Assembly (NCBI RefSeq): GCF_030867095.1 | Contig: NC_081835.1 | Span: 20,282,501-20,346,500, forward strand | Direction: 5' to 3' | DNA: 64,000 bases | Source of the DNA: Alligator mississippiensis | Taxonomy: Eukaryota; Chordata; Crocodylia; Alligatoridae | Shown: piece after piece, positions 26,608-39,300 of the stretch | Numbering within the stretch: the stretch's first letter is position 1 | Layout of the letters: each line of letters opens with the position of its first letter | The notes under the pieces: model-generated | What the model saw: the letters and a program-made list of their open reading frames with translations, nothing else | What the model was told of the DNA's origin: nothing | Databases searched by the model: none | Position numbers and translations under genes: made by a program

Positions 26608-28398
26608 CGGAAATCTACTTGGCACCTGCAGACAGCTCCATTGCTGAGGTCTTGCAAAGCTAGATAGGCTGAACCCTGGAGAGCTTGGTACAGCAGGCAG
26701 CACGGTGTCATATGAGCCTCTGGGACAGGATGGAAACCGGGGGGAAAAAAGTGTCAGTCTAGACAGGATCGGAAGAGCTCTCATGGCTATGACCAAATAT
26801 ACAAGCATGAGAAAAATCAGCCTGGAAACGCAGAGAGCACAGTGACAGCCAGCATCACATGGAGGGCATGGAAACCTTTTCAGTGCCCACTGGCTCCTCC
26901 CACGTCATAATCCCCACCCCTCCGCAGGGTGCCCAGGATTGTCTTGACCTATGCGAGGGCAGGGACCTTCTGGGTCCATCCGGTCCTGCTTCAGTTAAAT
27001 TGCATCAACTGCTCTCTAAGACTGAGCTGGGACTGAGTGATCAGGCCCAATGGTCCGGCTCAGATGTTAAGTGAACCTGCCCTCCCAATCTTCATCCTGC
27101 TCCCTACTCTATGGTGGGAGAGGGGCTCTGCCCAGGGCAGGCACAAAAGACCTTGCAGCAGGTACGCAAGGCATGCACTAGCAGGGGGATCTGGGAAGAC
27201 CTCGGTCCTCCTTGCTTTGCATTCAATAACCCAAATCAGGAGGGATTTCAGAAGGCACAAGTGACTTGGGAGCACATGGCCCAGCCACATCCAGGGGCTT
27301 TTGCAAATCCTGCCCTTCATTCCCACTATCAAACCAACCCAACAATATAGCAGCTTAGGGGCCACCAGGGCTGAGCTCAATTGAGTCTTAATCCCTCCAC
27401 AGAATCTCACGTAGACTCATCAGGTCACCTGAGCTCCCAGGCTTCCCATCTGTAACTTCCTGCCGGGGACTAATTAGTGACAGCAACTAATGCCTGCCAA
27501 TCAGCTCCCCAGGGGCAGCAGCAGTGCTTGCTTAAGCAGACTTGGAGAGGAATCAGCTTTCCTGCAAGCCGCGTCACCTGCCTCGCCTGGATCCTGTGGA
27601 TACAGGGCCAGGTATTTGCTGACTCTCTCTTTACACAACTCAGGGCAGAACTGCAAGTGAAATGTGCCACTATCATAATTGGCAGTCGAGTGGCTACTTT
27701 ATCTGCTCTGGGAAAAGGGAGATAAGGGGAAGGGTTTCCAACTCCCGTCTGAGGTTTCTCAGGGCACCGCAGGCAGTGCAAATGCTCATTGCCCAAAGGG
27801 ATCATGCAGTCAACGGCCCTGCCTGCTGGGTAGGGATCTGGAGCAACTGCCTTTCCAAAAGAAGACCCTTGTGCTCCTTGAGCTAGCCCAGCAGGCATTT
27901 GAGGTCTGCTCCTACAAGAGTACGCCTGGCCCACAGTACAAGCAGCAAAGCCTCCTGCAGCAGCACCCCCAAGCCAGCATCCCCTCATGCCCAGCTGTCC
28001 AGACAGACTGCCTGGGACTGGGAAGAAACTGGCCCTCCTGGCTCCAACTCAGTCCTAGAGAGAAATGTGCTCAGTCCACTCCCCTACATGCTGCTCACCA
28101 TCACCAAGTCCCTGTCACAGGTCATAGAGGGAACCACAAGGCAGGTCTCCAGCTGATCTCCCCATCCCCATCTCCTCTGCACAGCCCCACTGTCCTCACC
28201 CGTTCCTTTTGGTAGTTAGTCTTTCCAGTGCATCCTCCAAAACTGCACATCTGGTTGCACCAAGTATAAAGCTGTAATGTCCCTTTAACCCATAGCCCTC
28301 TATAGCCAGGCCTATGGTGCAGCCCAGGTCCCAGTTAACCAGAATACCCTAGGAAATGCCCAGGGATCCCCTCTGTAGGAACAGCCCTTCCTGCACTC

Positions 28399-28483
28399 TG
28401 ACGTCATTGGCAACCACGTTACACCTGAATTCAGAGGACAGTTCAAGTATCCCAAGTTGCATGGTGTCCTGCTGATGTCAGCA
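28399..28483. promoter_or_regulatory. CRE and MARE-like palindromes
   Basis: A perfect CRE, TGACGTCA (28399-28406), lies 64 bp from TGCTGATGTCAGCA (28470-28483), one base from the C-type Maf recognition element. Both sit in unique-looking sequence. Function is inferred from motif only. Confidence 0.3.
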
Positions 28484-29799
28484 CCTCGCCAGTTTGAGTG
28501 ATGCGCGTATTAGTGAAGGCTTAAAGGAGATGGAAGCTCTGCCCGGACAGCATGTGCTGGAAGAGTGATTATCCATGGGAGACAACAGCAGCCTGAGGAA
28601 GTGCTGACTGTGGGACAGGCACGTCCCACTAGCTGTCCTTTGCAGCTCTCCTCAATACTGGCTGCTGCTGGTGATGGGGGAGGACACAGCTTGGCAGGAA
28701 TGTTACTGAGATATCTGAGAGGGCCCTCACCTGGGCCTCCCTGCTGGGATCAGTACTAGGGGATGACAGCCCCAAACCCCCTGTTCTAACCAAGCAGAAA
28801 GTAGGAACGGAAAAAGCCAGAGTCTCTTTTCCTGTTCAGGCTGCTGCTGCCTCCCCTCAAACCCGCAGCTCAAGTTGGTGCCACAGGGCAGGGCCAAGGC
28901 TAGTGAAAAATTAAGGATACTCACCCTGTTCCCCCACCTCTAACACTTCCCTTAGGAAATGAGCATGTGCAACTCTCCAAAGGGGTCAGGGTCAATGGCC
29001 AAGAAGGACTAAACACTATTCAGAGCCAGCTTAGGAGGGAAGCATAGCAGGACCAGTCTCCCCTCAAAGCAACCCAGCCTCTACAGACACCCTAGGGGGA
29101 GCCAGGTAACAGCTTTTGTCTCTCTTCTGAGGCTCTCAGCACAGGGATAAGGTAGCAGTGATTTCTGGGCTTCTGCCTAAGAACCCACTCCTACGTCAGG
29201 AATCACATCCCCTCCACCTACCTGCTCACCATGCTTCATGCTGGGACACTCAGAATAGGCCATCATGTAACTGGCACTCTGCAAACACAAGAGGCTGCCA
29301 CTGTCAGAGGGGATGGCTGAACAGGCTGGCAGGAAGCAAAGAAGCACTGGCTCAGGGAAGAAACGAGGAAGCATGCCCATTAAGTTCTCCTCGACTTCCC
29401 ACACAAGCTACAGCTCTTCAGCCCTGCCCAATTCAAGATTAAACAAAGACACTTAACCAAAGCTGCGCTATCCAGGTGCCCAGCCCCTTCTCAAAAAACC
29501 AGATTCCTATTTGAAGTCGAGCCTGGAGAAGATCACACACTTTCTCTCAATGTCTTCTGCACCCCTGCGTACAATGCCCAGGGAGTTGTTCCAACTGACA
29601 CTGACCTTGATTGTGCTTTTGCTACTTTGCAATGGTCCTTCCCAAGCCTAGTGGCCCATGTCTGGTGTGGGAAGGAACACTTCCCATAGGCAGCAGCATA
29701 CCAGGGAAGGACACAGTACCATTACATCCAGCTACTTTAGTGTCCCCAAGCTGAATGGCCAGATGCCCATTCACTGCTGGTTTGACTTTGGTAACCTCT

Positions 29800-29885
29800 A
29801 GCATGAGTCTGGACTGGGATTTGAACTCACTTGGGAGCCAGATGGAGATACAGCTCACCCTACAAGATGGGTGCTCTGACAAGAT
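29800..29885 (-). repeat. tRNA-derived SINE remnant
   Basis: On the minus strand AGAGCACCCATCTTGTAGGG, then GAGTTCAAATCCC, resembles a threonine-type tRNA anticodon arm plus B box. The D arm and acceptor pairing are not preserved, so this is a SINE head or tRNA pseudogene. Confidence 0.45.
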
Positions 29886-31336
29886 ACTTCACCAGGAAAG
29901 CGATCAGGGCACAGCTGAATCTACTCGGAGGAATCTGAGATCTGATCAACATACACCTAAGATAGGCTTGTAATAAGAGCCAACTGGAAGGCCTCATTCC
30001 CCATTCCTCTTCACCTTGCAAGGATAATGTTAAACACAGCTGGCTGCATGTGACATTTGCAGATGCTGAAATATTTTTATATCCGAAGCACAAGGATTAG
30101 CAGTGGCACCACATGTCAAGACTTTTTTTTTTGTGTGGATTTATTAATAGATGTGACCGCATTATTGGAAATGAAGCGGAAAAGGCAGCAAAATACTTTA
30201 CAGCAAGTGACCCATCCTCTCCCTCCTGGGATGTTGGCTCATAACAATTACTCGCATACCTCACAGGGATGGGGGAGGACTTCACTGATTAATGCTCACC
30301 ATGTCTGGAAACTGAAAGTGCAGATTACTTCAGGTTCGTTTCTTCAGTGTTCATGCTGCAGTCATAGACAAGTTCCTAGAAGCCCGATTCTCATAGCAGC
30401 CCGGCAGCACTCCCTTCAAAACAGCATCTTCTCTGGCTCTCGCCAGTACCGGACGCTTCAGAAGAAAATGCAAGAAAGCCTCTAGTTAAACTCTGGGTTC
30501 AGCACCTATTGGGGAAAATTTTTCCCATCACAAATTAAGTGGGGTCATGCCTTAAACCCAGACGTTGTTACCCAGCAAAAGTAAGTGCCCATCACACGCA
30601 TAAAGCAGAGCTATTTTGAGTCCTGTGCCAAGCTTGCCATTAGAGCCATGGCTTGTTGTAGGGAGGACCACAATTTACCCCTGCAGAAATTCAACAGAGG
30701 TAAATACTCTCCCATCCAGAACCCTGCACCTACCCCAGCTACACCACTGGTGCCCACTCCAGCTGCTGCCTTCCCTCAACCTTCCTCATGCCCAGGAAGC
30801 CCCTGTGCTGGTCCCTTGTCATGCTTCCAGCAGTAGACAGTCTCCTCCACTCCTCCCATGCTCCAGCCAACAAGAGGGGCCACAGAGGTGGCCCCAGGCA
30901 TGCAAGACCCTGCAGGAGTAAGGGCTGCCATTGCTCCCTGGAAGTCTGGAGCAGGGCTGGGGAACGAGCAGACAGCAGTAAGAACGGGGTACAGCAGAGT
31001 GAGGCCCTGCCCCCACCGCCATTAAGTGGCACCTGCAAAATCAGTCATTTAAACATTTTTTCTTTGTCTCTTTTAAAGCCTCAAGGCCCCTTGCCATGTC
31101 TCCTTCCTGAATTTACATGTCCACGATTTTCAACTGGAGTGCTGTAAGATTCAAAAGGGCTATGGAGTTACTTAATTTTTTAATAGTACAAGCTCAGCAC
31201 TGGTATGATTTCTTCCGGCAAGGAAATGGAATGCATTTTGGGGGAAAGAAAAATGTCTGTTACATTACTCAATCCCGCCCCCCCCGGGCGCCTTTTCAGA
31301 GTAAGAGTGAAGCATGCCACTAATTTTAATACAGAA

Positions 31337-31352
31337 CCCCCCCCCCCCCCCC
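31337..31352 (+). repeat. 16-bp poly-C tract
   Basis: An uninterrupted run of 16 C follows ACAGAA and precedes ACATTCACC. It is in the 3' flank of IP6K2. Confidence 0.9.
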
Positions 31353-32574
31353 ACATTCACCTCCAACAACTGAAGAGATATTGTAGAGCTGTTCAGTTCT
31401 TCTTCCTCTATCTATATAATACATATCCCTTCCCCCTCTGCTTTCCTATTCTAACCTCTCCTTTTCCTTCTACAGTTTTGCCACATACCCCAAGGATACC
31501 CATACCCCAGAGACTGAGATACGTGGTCTAAAAACAAAGCTGCGAGTGCCAATGGAAAGACAAGGCAAACTTCCTTAAGAAACCCTGAATAACAATGTCA
31601 GTGTTTAAGTAGCACTGACCCTTAAACAACCAAGGATGAACAGAAGAAAGTTAGTAATGAACAGGGGAAATAAAGGCATCACCTGGGGAATATGAAGACA
31701 AAACCATGTTATGAGCATAAATGCAGCTGCCTGGATCCTTCATTTAGAAGCCAGTTGTTTCAGTTGGAAAGAGAGGAAAGGCAGGGGCCATCACTTTCCA
31801 TCTTGAAACGTGTTCTTCTCTGTTTTCCCCAAGGCATCCCCCTCCCTCCACTGCCCTTGGAGACACTTAAATACAGTTGAAAGGATCACTTTCCTGACCT
31901 GTTCCACCAACACTACTCTTCTTTTCAGTCCCCTTCATTGAGTGCTTCAGAAGGTGTTTTATCCATCCTTTTATCACATTACCAGCTTCCACAATCATCC
32001 TATTTTATGCTGCCACTTTCTCACACAACTTGCCCCATGACCCGACCCATAAGGCCACAACACGCTGTCTTCTGTCAAATCCCTAAGATTCCCCTCTACT
32101 TACAAGAAATCAGCCTAGCAGGCAGTTTGATTGTTTATCAGGTTAGAACAGCAGTTATATTTTTAAAGTCTGAAAATCATTTGGTAGGACTCTAATATAG
32201 CATAATCATATTCTTGTTCCTCTTTCATTTTGTAGCACTTTTGTATCTTGCCACAAAACAAAAGTTAGTCTTTTAGGGTAGCATTCTTCCATTCTTCAGC
32301 ATTCCTCTAACACCTGCTATTAAAGGGCTAAAAAGCTATTATATCAAAGGGCTACTCCTTTGAGAATTTCTTATTCATACTTTAGCTCAGGTTATGTGTA
32401 TGACAACAATGTAAAAGCTACCTGGATGGAGCTATTTACCCACATGCAATACACAAGGTGCTGAAAAAGTGCTCAAGTTTTAAAATGGCAAGCTCTTGTT
32501 TGCCCATCAGCAGCTTCTATACCACATGGCTAGAAAAAACAGGGAACTTTAATTATTCTTCTCAACAACAGCAA

Positions 32575-32613
32575 GGACACCAACCCCATTTACAATGAAC
32601 AAAAAGTTTTATT
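32575..32613 (-). terminator. IP6K2: IP6K2 polyadenylation site
   Basis: On the minus strand AATAAA lies at 32613-32608. It is followed about 20-30 nt later by a G/T-rich element (GGGGTTGGTGTCC at 32587-32575), the usual arrangement for cleavage near 32590. It sits about 260 nt past the stop codon, the only well-formed signal close downstream of the gene. Confidence 0.8.
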
Positions 32614-33371
32614 GGAACATATACACACAGGGATAACAGAGGTATCTGAATCAGCAAATATGGAATGTTTAGAAAGTTAAAATAAATAAGGATACCAAGA
32701 TTTGCCAGTGCTAGGTGTAGCACCAATGTAAGTAAATGCCCTCTGAACAAGTCCGACTCTGGTGGGACCATCCCTGCAGAGTCTATAAAGATTCCTACCA
32801 CCAGAAAGTGGCCAATAATTTTGGAATACAAAGAGTCACTATAGTGCTTTCTACTGGTGTGCATTCAAACTGTTTATTCGCTGCTTTCGTCTCTTATTTC
32901 TTTAATAATATCTATTAAGTTCTGAAGTCCAAAAACGTAACCCGTGTCTTGGCCCTCATGCACCACACTATCTTCTCCATAGTACTTGCAGGTAGTATGG
33001 GCAAAGTCTATCATACGGACATCAACAGTACTAGCAGTGGGTTTGTAAGCATATGCTCCTGCTGATTCATCTGAAGACTCCTCTGAAAGGTCTTCCAAGT
33101 CCTCTGGGTCCGAGTCCACAGCCACTTCCTGCCTCTCCTTGCCATCGTAAATGATCAGCAAGGAACTGGAATAGAAGCGATAAGACTCCTGCTTTTCTAA
33201 GACAGATTTGAGTTCAGTCAGTTTCTTTATAACAGATTCAAAGAGTTCCCTGCGCAGGTATTTGCCATTATGAAAGAACTGGTAAAGTGCTTCTTTAAAT
33301 CCTTGGACTGAAAGCTTTCTCCCATGGTACTTATTCATGAACATTAACTGGGCAGTGCCTGTTTGGTAGAC
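32590..33371 (-). CDS. IP6K2: IP6K2 exon 6: residues 260-424 and 3' UTR
   Basis: The acceptor CTTCTGCACAG has AG at 33373-33372. Coding runs from 33371 to the TAA at 32876-32874, with [15 protein letters not shown] first, then [10 protein letters not shown], an acidic region, and [10 protein letters not shown] with the catalytic Asp. The acidic Ser/Asp/Glu stretch (about residues 345-362) corresponds to the PEST-like segment reported as a CK2 target in mammalian IP6K2. The roughly 284-nt 3' UTR continues to about 32590. Confidence 0.95.
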
Positions 33372-36300
33372 CTGTGCAGAAGGAGAGAGAGAAAGAAGAG
33401 GAATGGTTAGGACCGAGTGGCAAAGATGCAATCAACCCTGGAAGAAAGAAATTGTTATGGCTCAACACCTAGCACATGCAAAGGTTTTTTTTTTAAACCA
33501 AGACTGTACCCTTGTCTCTCAAAACAGCTCTTACACAGGTGAAGGGAAAGACATTCTAGCACCCTAGCCTCAACAGCAGCCAAGGTACTAAGAGTCAAAG
33601 GAAAGTGAAAATTCCTCAGGTTTAGGTTTGAGCTCTTCCACTCTGCAAGTGAGGCTGGAGTGTTTAACTAAGATTAGAGAGGCTGTGGCCAAGATTTACT
33701 GAGTCAAGTTACAACATGTACCACAACCACTCTGCATTGCTCCCCTGGGTAGCAACTGCAGCATGGCTCTGCAGGCAGCCTCAATTAAATGATTCCCAGA
33801 ATTACTGGCATCTGACAGCAAGTGCCATAAGCAAAAAAAGTGAAAATGTGCCCCCATAAAGGGGGTGGTATTTTTAGCAATCTGCAAAGTTGCAGCTTGT
33901 TCCTACAAGCCAAGATTTTATTTATTTATTTATTTAAAATACCAAACCTGAAAATTAAGAGAGTTAGGAGTTTATATTTACAGGTCAGAGATTTTTCAAC
34001 TGGCCTGTGCTCTATTCTGGAAGAGGCCTCTACAAAAGGGAGCACAGTGTAAACGGGGCTGCTAACAGCAAGCTAGAATCTTCACTCTAGTTAAAACTAC
34101 AATGGTGGTGAACATAGGCAGCATCCATCATTTTGACTGGGGCTCTGCTCTCTACAAATAAAATTTTAAAAGTGAACTGAGTGACAGTCATGAGCAGTAT
34201 CCATTCTACCAAACAGAACAAGGTTCACGGAGTAAAGAGCCAAGGAGTGTATGGGAAGGGAGAGAGCAGGCCCCATACCACTGACATGAATGGAAACTGG
34301 TAGAGAAGTTGTTTCTCCAATGACTCAAGCCACAGGGGAGAACAATAAAAAAGTTTCTGCTTCCTGTCCAGGGCTCAGCTGGAAAAGGCACAACTCATCC
34401 CCACTTCACAGCAGCCAAGGGTCAGAGAGGAAGAAAAAGTGACAGTCACCCAATACTCTAAGCCAGGGGTTCTCAATCCCCGGGGCTGTGGCGGGTTGGC
34501 TGCTGATCCGCAGCACAGTCAGCTTCCAGTCCGGAAGCGGCCACGAACTTGCAAACCGTGGCACCCCCAGAGCTGGGTGGAGAGGCTGCAGCTCTTTTCA
34601 CAGGGCCCATAGCAGTGCAGGGTTTGACCCACCCCCCTGCCCAGGGAGGGGCGTGGAGTATCCTTACGTCTTCCAGCCAGAAATTCCAACTGCGGTTGGC
34701 TGCAACTGCTGGGCCATGGTTTGCCAAGCTATGGCATAAAAACATTGGGAACCCCTGCTCTAAGCTAAGAGACAACTGCTCTGCTATCCGTAGCAGTAAG
34801 GAGCAGCTGTAGTAGATGAAGCTCCCTGGCAGCATATTAAGTAGGTAGAAAGGGGAAGCAGTAAACTCCCAAACTAGTATTAAGTTTCAGTGCCATTTCA
34901 AATCTTAAAAGGGCACATGACCAAGACCCATCAGTCCTGGGCAGTCCCAAGAAGCCAAGGCATGGTTTGGGTACATGTTCCTCAAAAGGTGCAGACTCAA
35001 TGCCAGAACTGCAGGAGAGTCAAGCAAGTGCCCTACTATCTAGTCACTCAGTTGTAGGCAATTAATGTTGAGTGAATGCTAAGCTGATTCCTCCCATCTA
35101 AATCACTGTAATCATACCACTTGCATGTTACACTGAGCTTCTGTCAGCAGTGAAGAGAAGCCAGTTAGTGTTCAGAACAAAAAAAGTGACCACACTTTCT
35201 TCTTTCATGGCACTGAATGCACCATGCACTTTAGCATAAGTCTGTACATGCCTTGTTTTCCACACATTCGGTACTGGAGAATACTCCTTTCAGTAACCTC
35301 CTGTATTGTATTTTATAGGCTAGCTACTCTGGGGCTGGCCTTGACATGAACTAGTAAGATGCAAACTTGGTAAGAGAGCAAAAAGTTCATCTTCTGGTCT
35401 CATATTCACAGGACTCATTCACTGTGATGCTAAGGGAGAGCTGCAGATTGCAGTTTAAGACTAGTTTCAAGCAAGAACTGGGAGTTTTTGCTAATGCTGC
35501 CAAATCACATGGCTGCAACTATTTAGCAGCATCTCTTCTAAGTAGGACAAGTTTCATTCCCACTGTATCCCCAAGTCATTTTGGACTCACCTGCATGCCA
35601 CACACTCGGACCCCAATAATTGCTGAAGTGCTCTGTTGACACTTCCGAATCTGATTAGCCTTCTTCTCTTCTGATGCATCATCTCCATGCTGCCGGGTCC
35701 CCATTTTGAGGTCCAACACACATGGTACCTCATATCGAGAGGTTAAGTTTTCCAGCAAGATGAATTCTAACTAGTTAAGGGAAAAGCCTTATAAAAGCCT
35801 CACATTGCTTTATCCCAATCTACACAAGCTGCACATTTGTATTTTAAAATGAAGATCCCCACAAGGTGCCTTTGAAAGTTGTCTTAGGCAAATTTAATTG
35901 ATTCATTGCCTAATGTTAGCCTCTCCTTGGACACGTTAACCTGACCAACATTCTTTTCTATAACAAACAGAGGATGATCCAGTTCAACACTGGACTGAGG
36001 TTCAGTGAATGTCAACTTCTCCTACCAAGTGTGAACTTGGGAAAGACATTTAATTCCCCTGGTGCTTCAGTTCCTTATCTGTAAAGCAGGGCAACACTTC
36101 TTATCTTCATGTGCAAACAAGAGGGGCTCAGATACAATAGTGCCGGAGGGCTAGACTTAAAAAATCACCCAACACACAGCTCTAGCCCAGGAAAATTCTA
36201 TTTGCAATGATTATTTACCATAATTTTAAGGGATTCAATTCTGTGTTCCTATAATATCACTTTCGTTAAGCCTCGGGCCCTGAAGTACCTTTTCTAAAAG

Positions 36301-39300
36301 CACACAGGTCTTCAAATCTGCACCTAACATGCAATTCTGTAGTTAGACAGAGCAGAAAGGAACTACATACGTTTCAGGTACTTGAGCTCACAGGAGTTGC
36401 TATAACCCCCGATTAAATTTTAGGCTCGGTTTGCTTTTTACCGAAAAAAGATTACAGAAATTATAAAGTCGCTGGAGAACAGAACCAGCCTATATCAAGC
36501 GTTAGAAAAGGGTACTGCGCTGCTTTCCCACTCAGGTAACTGATGCTTACTACCTTCCTCAATATTAATTGAGTCACAATCACCTGCACTGAAATGCTGG
36601 GAAGACAGCACTGCTGGGTTTTTGAGATGGGTTAAAGGGAAAAGCCAAATCTGATGATACAGCCTAACACTTGCAAAAATTAAGATTCCTGGTGCCAGGA
36701 AAGAGCACCACTACTCCACTTATCTGACTTTCAGCATTCAGAAGCTTGTTTAATCAAATCACTTGAACTGAGAAGGCAATAAATGTAATTAAAATTCACA
36801 CCAAACTAAATTAGTGTTTTAGCTGTACAGTGTGGGTTGGTCTTTTTGGCTTTTGCTAGGAAAGACAGAGCCCTCCTTGTCCCAAAAAGCTTCTTGTGAC
36901 AGTATGGAAAAGGATACTATATTGGTTCCTATGTTTAGCATTTTCCTTCATTCTCTGTAACTGCTGCTGGTGACATTTCATACTCCAAGGATTATGATGT
37001 TTTATCTGGGAACTGACATTCCCTTTTTTCTCTGCACTATAATACATGACTTCGGATTTCTTCAGCCAGTCAAATTCTTCCTCTAATTTGTGACTAGAAA
37101 AAAAACAAAACAAAAAATTAAAAAAAGCCACAGGTCAAAGGGAAAGAGGCATCCCATTATTTGCAGGTTTTCTAGATCAGTGTTTCTCAACCTTTCAAGT
37201 AGCAAGTACACCTAACTTATTAAAATTTTAATAAGTACCCAACACAATTTCCCAGGGGATTTTATATTTACAGACTGTGTACCATATGTTGCAAGAAGGA
37301 CTGTGTATACAAGGCCATGACATGACAGATGTCTGATCTGCTGTGGATCAGGTTGCCACCTTTTACACCAAGGTTGCACAACTCAAGTATGTAGCTGGGC
37401 TAGAGGTGATGTAGGCCAAAGCTAGGAGGGCTGAACCCAGTGCCATGCAAAGCACAAAACGCCAATTACTGGGGAATTTAAATTTAAAATTTTTGCCATC
37501 TTTTTGAGATGAAAAGAGGGCAAGAGAGAGAAAGGAAAAGAGAGGGCAAGAGAAAGTTGGGGTACCTGTGTACCCCGTACTTGTCTCATGTACGTACCCC
37601 CAGGGGTATGCATACCACAGGTTGAGAAACTATGTTCTAGGTGTTTGCATTACATTTCGCCGACTTACGAATAAGCAAACTAAAAGCAGAGTATGCATTC
37701 AAAAGGCTCTTCCCAATTGCGGAATTAAACCATTTAATTTTATTAGGGGGAAGTTGTCCACTGTTGGTATCCAGTGTTCACAACAAATCCGCCTCCCAAA
37801 CTGCCTATGCACTAGTACAGATTTACATAAAAATAGTCCCATGAAGCAAATATTAACACCATTTACAGAATTCTTCACTGCCTGGACTACACAGTGGCAC
37901 TGAAGGACATAGCTATATACTTTCAATGTTTCTACTGGACCAGTCAGTTTTCTGGATGATGCTCATTACAGTATGGTGTGTAGAGGGTTTAAGCTGCACA
38001 AGGACTTCAGGGACCTTGCTTTACTACACCTGCATTCGGTTTGAACCAAACAAGAGAATCCAGGCAATCAGAACAGTTGCATTTGCTCTTACAACTGCTC
38101 CATTTTGAAACTAAAAAAACAGAAATGAAAGAGCCTTCCCTCAACTGCCACTGCAAAAAGCAGCCCAAATGCATGTTCCCTTTGTGAAGGGAATGTGCTT
38201 CAGAGCACAAGAGCAAGAAACTCAATGAACCATGCTAATGCCTCCAGAACCAGTGCAAATCTTGAACCCATGAAGATGATTTCAATGCTTTTATTTGTGA
38301 CCCACCTTTTCATCTTTTCCTCCTTCCTGTGCTGTCGGACCCACTCTTTAGATACCTTTTCATTTTCTAATAATACAGTCTTTTTGTTAGTCCACCGCAA
38401 CAACTTATTTTTGGTTTCACAGTCAGAATTATCTAAACTTTCCAAGTTATCATGGTCCCCATTTAACGGATATGCTATTAGACATAAGTTTCCATCTTCG
38501 TCTTCTTCAAAGCTCACCGACACCACGCCTGAGGAAAAAAAGGACATGCCCAGTTGGGAATGGCTGAAGTGACAAGCAAACATCTTATGCAACATGACTT
38601 TACACTAAGAATATAGCAACTTTTGATTTTTCTCTTACCCAAGTCCTTAGTTTTTATCTTGCCACAGGCCAAAACTCATCTGTCAACCTAACAAATATCA
38701 AAACATCTAGACAAAAATGACACCTCACGTAAGACAATTTATCATTTAGACAGAACAACTGTGAAAAGGAGAGTCTCCTCTCCACGGTGCAGAGTCAAAA
38801 AAGAATCAAATAATAACAGGAGACGATTTCACTTATTGAAAATTTTTATTATATTTAAAAAGTTCTGACTGGTCTGCCCCTAATAGATGTAAAGCACTTT
38901 ATATTTACATCTTGCAGTGAAAAGTAACCTGCACAACAAACACCAAAAGCTTTAAGTTTTGCATGACAGCAAAGCAAAAAGCATTTATCCAGACACAGAT
39001 TTGATTGAGGGTTAGATTTCAAGGGAAAGGAAAGGTTTGCAAGCAGAGCAAAACAAGGAAAACGTCACGCATTACAACAGAAACTAGTTCAAAGGCTTCC
39101 ACTTAGAATCACCACGTTTATTTTTACAGTTCTTATTTATTTTCAGTTTTGTTTTTCTTGTTTGGTTTTTTTTTTTTTGAAAGTGCATTTTATTGATGTT
39201 GGTTATGCAGCAGTCTTGTGAAATAAAGAACAAAATGTAATACAGAGCAAATCTGTCTGTGGTACACAGAAACATGGTGAACCTTGAAAGCATTTTTCCT

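Larger units (their letters stand above)
16111..32574. other. Intergenic 3' flank of IP6K2, no gene recognised
   Basis: GC-moderate, CpG-poor unique-looking DNA with scattered repeats listed separately. No splice-joined open frames with recognisable protein motifs were found. Regulatory-looking stretches are at 27460-27720, 28390-28520 and 30050-30340. Confidence 0.5.

Noticed and set aside
29800..29885. Functional tRNA-Thr gene
   Set aside because: Acceptor and D arms do not pair and no terminator T-run follows at the right place.
32562..32864. 100-codon minus-strand open frame after IP6K2
   Set aside because: It is the 3' UTR and poly(A) region of IP6K2 read in frame by chance.
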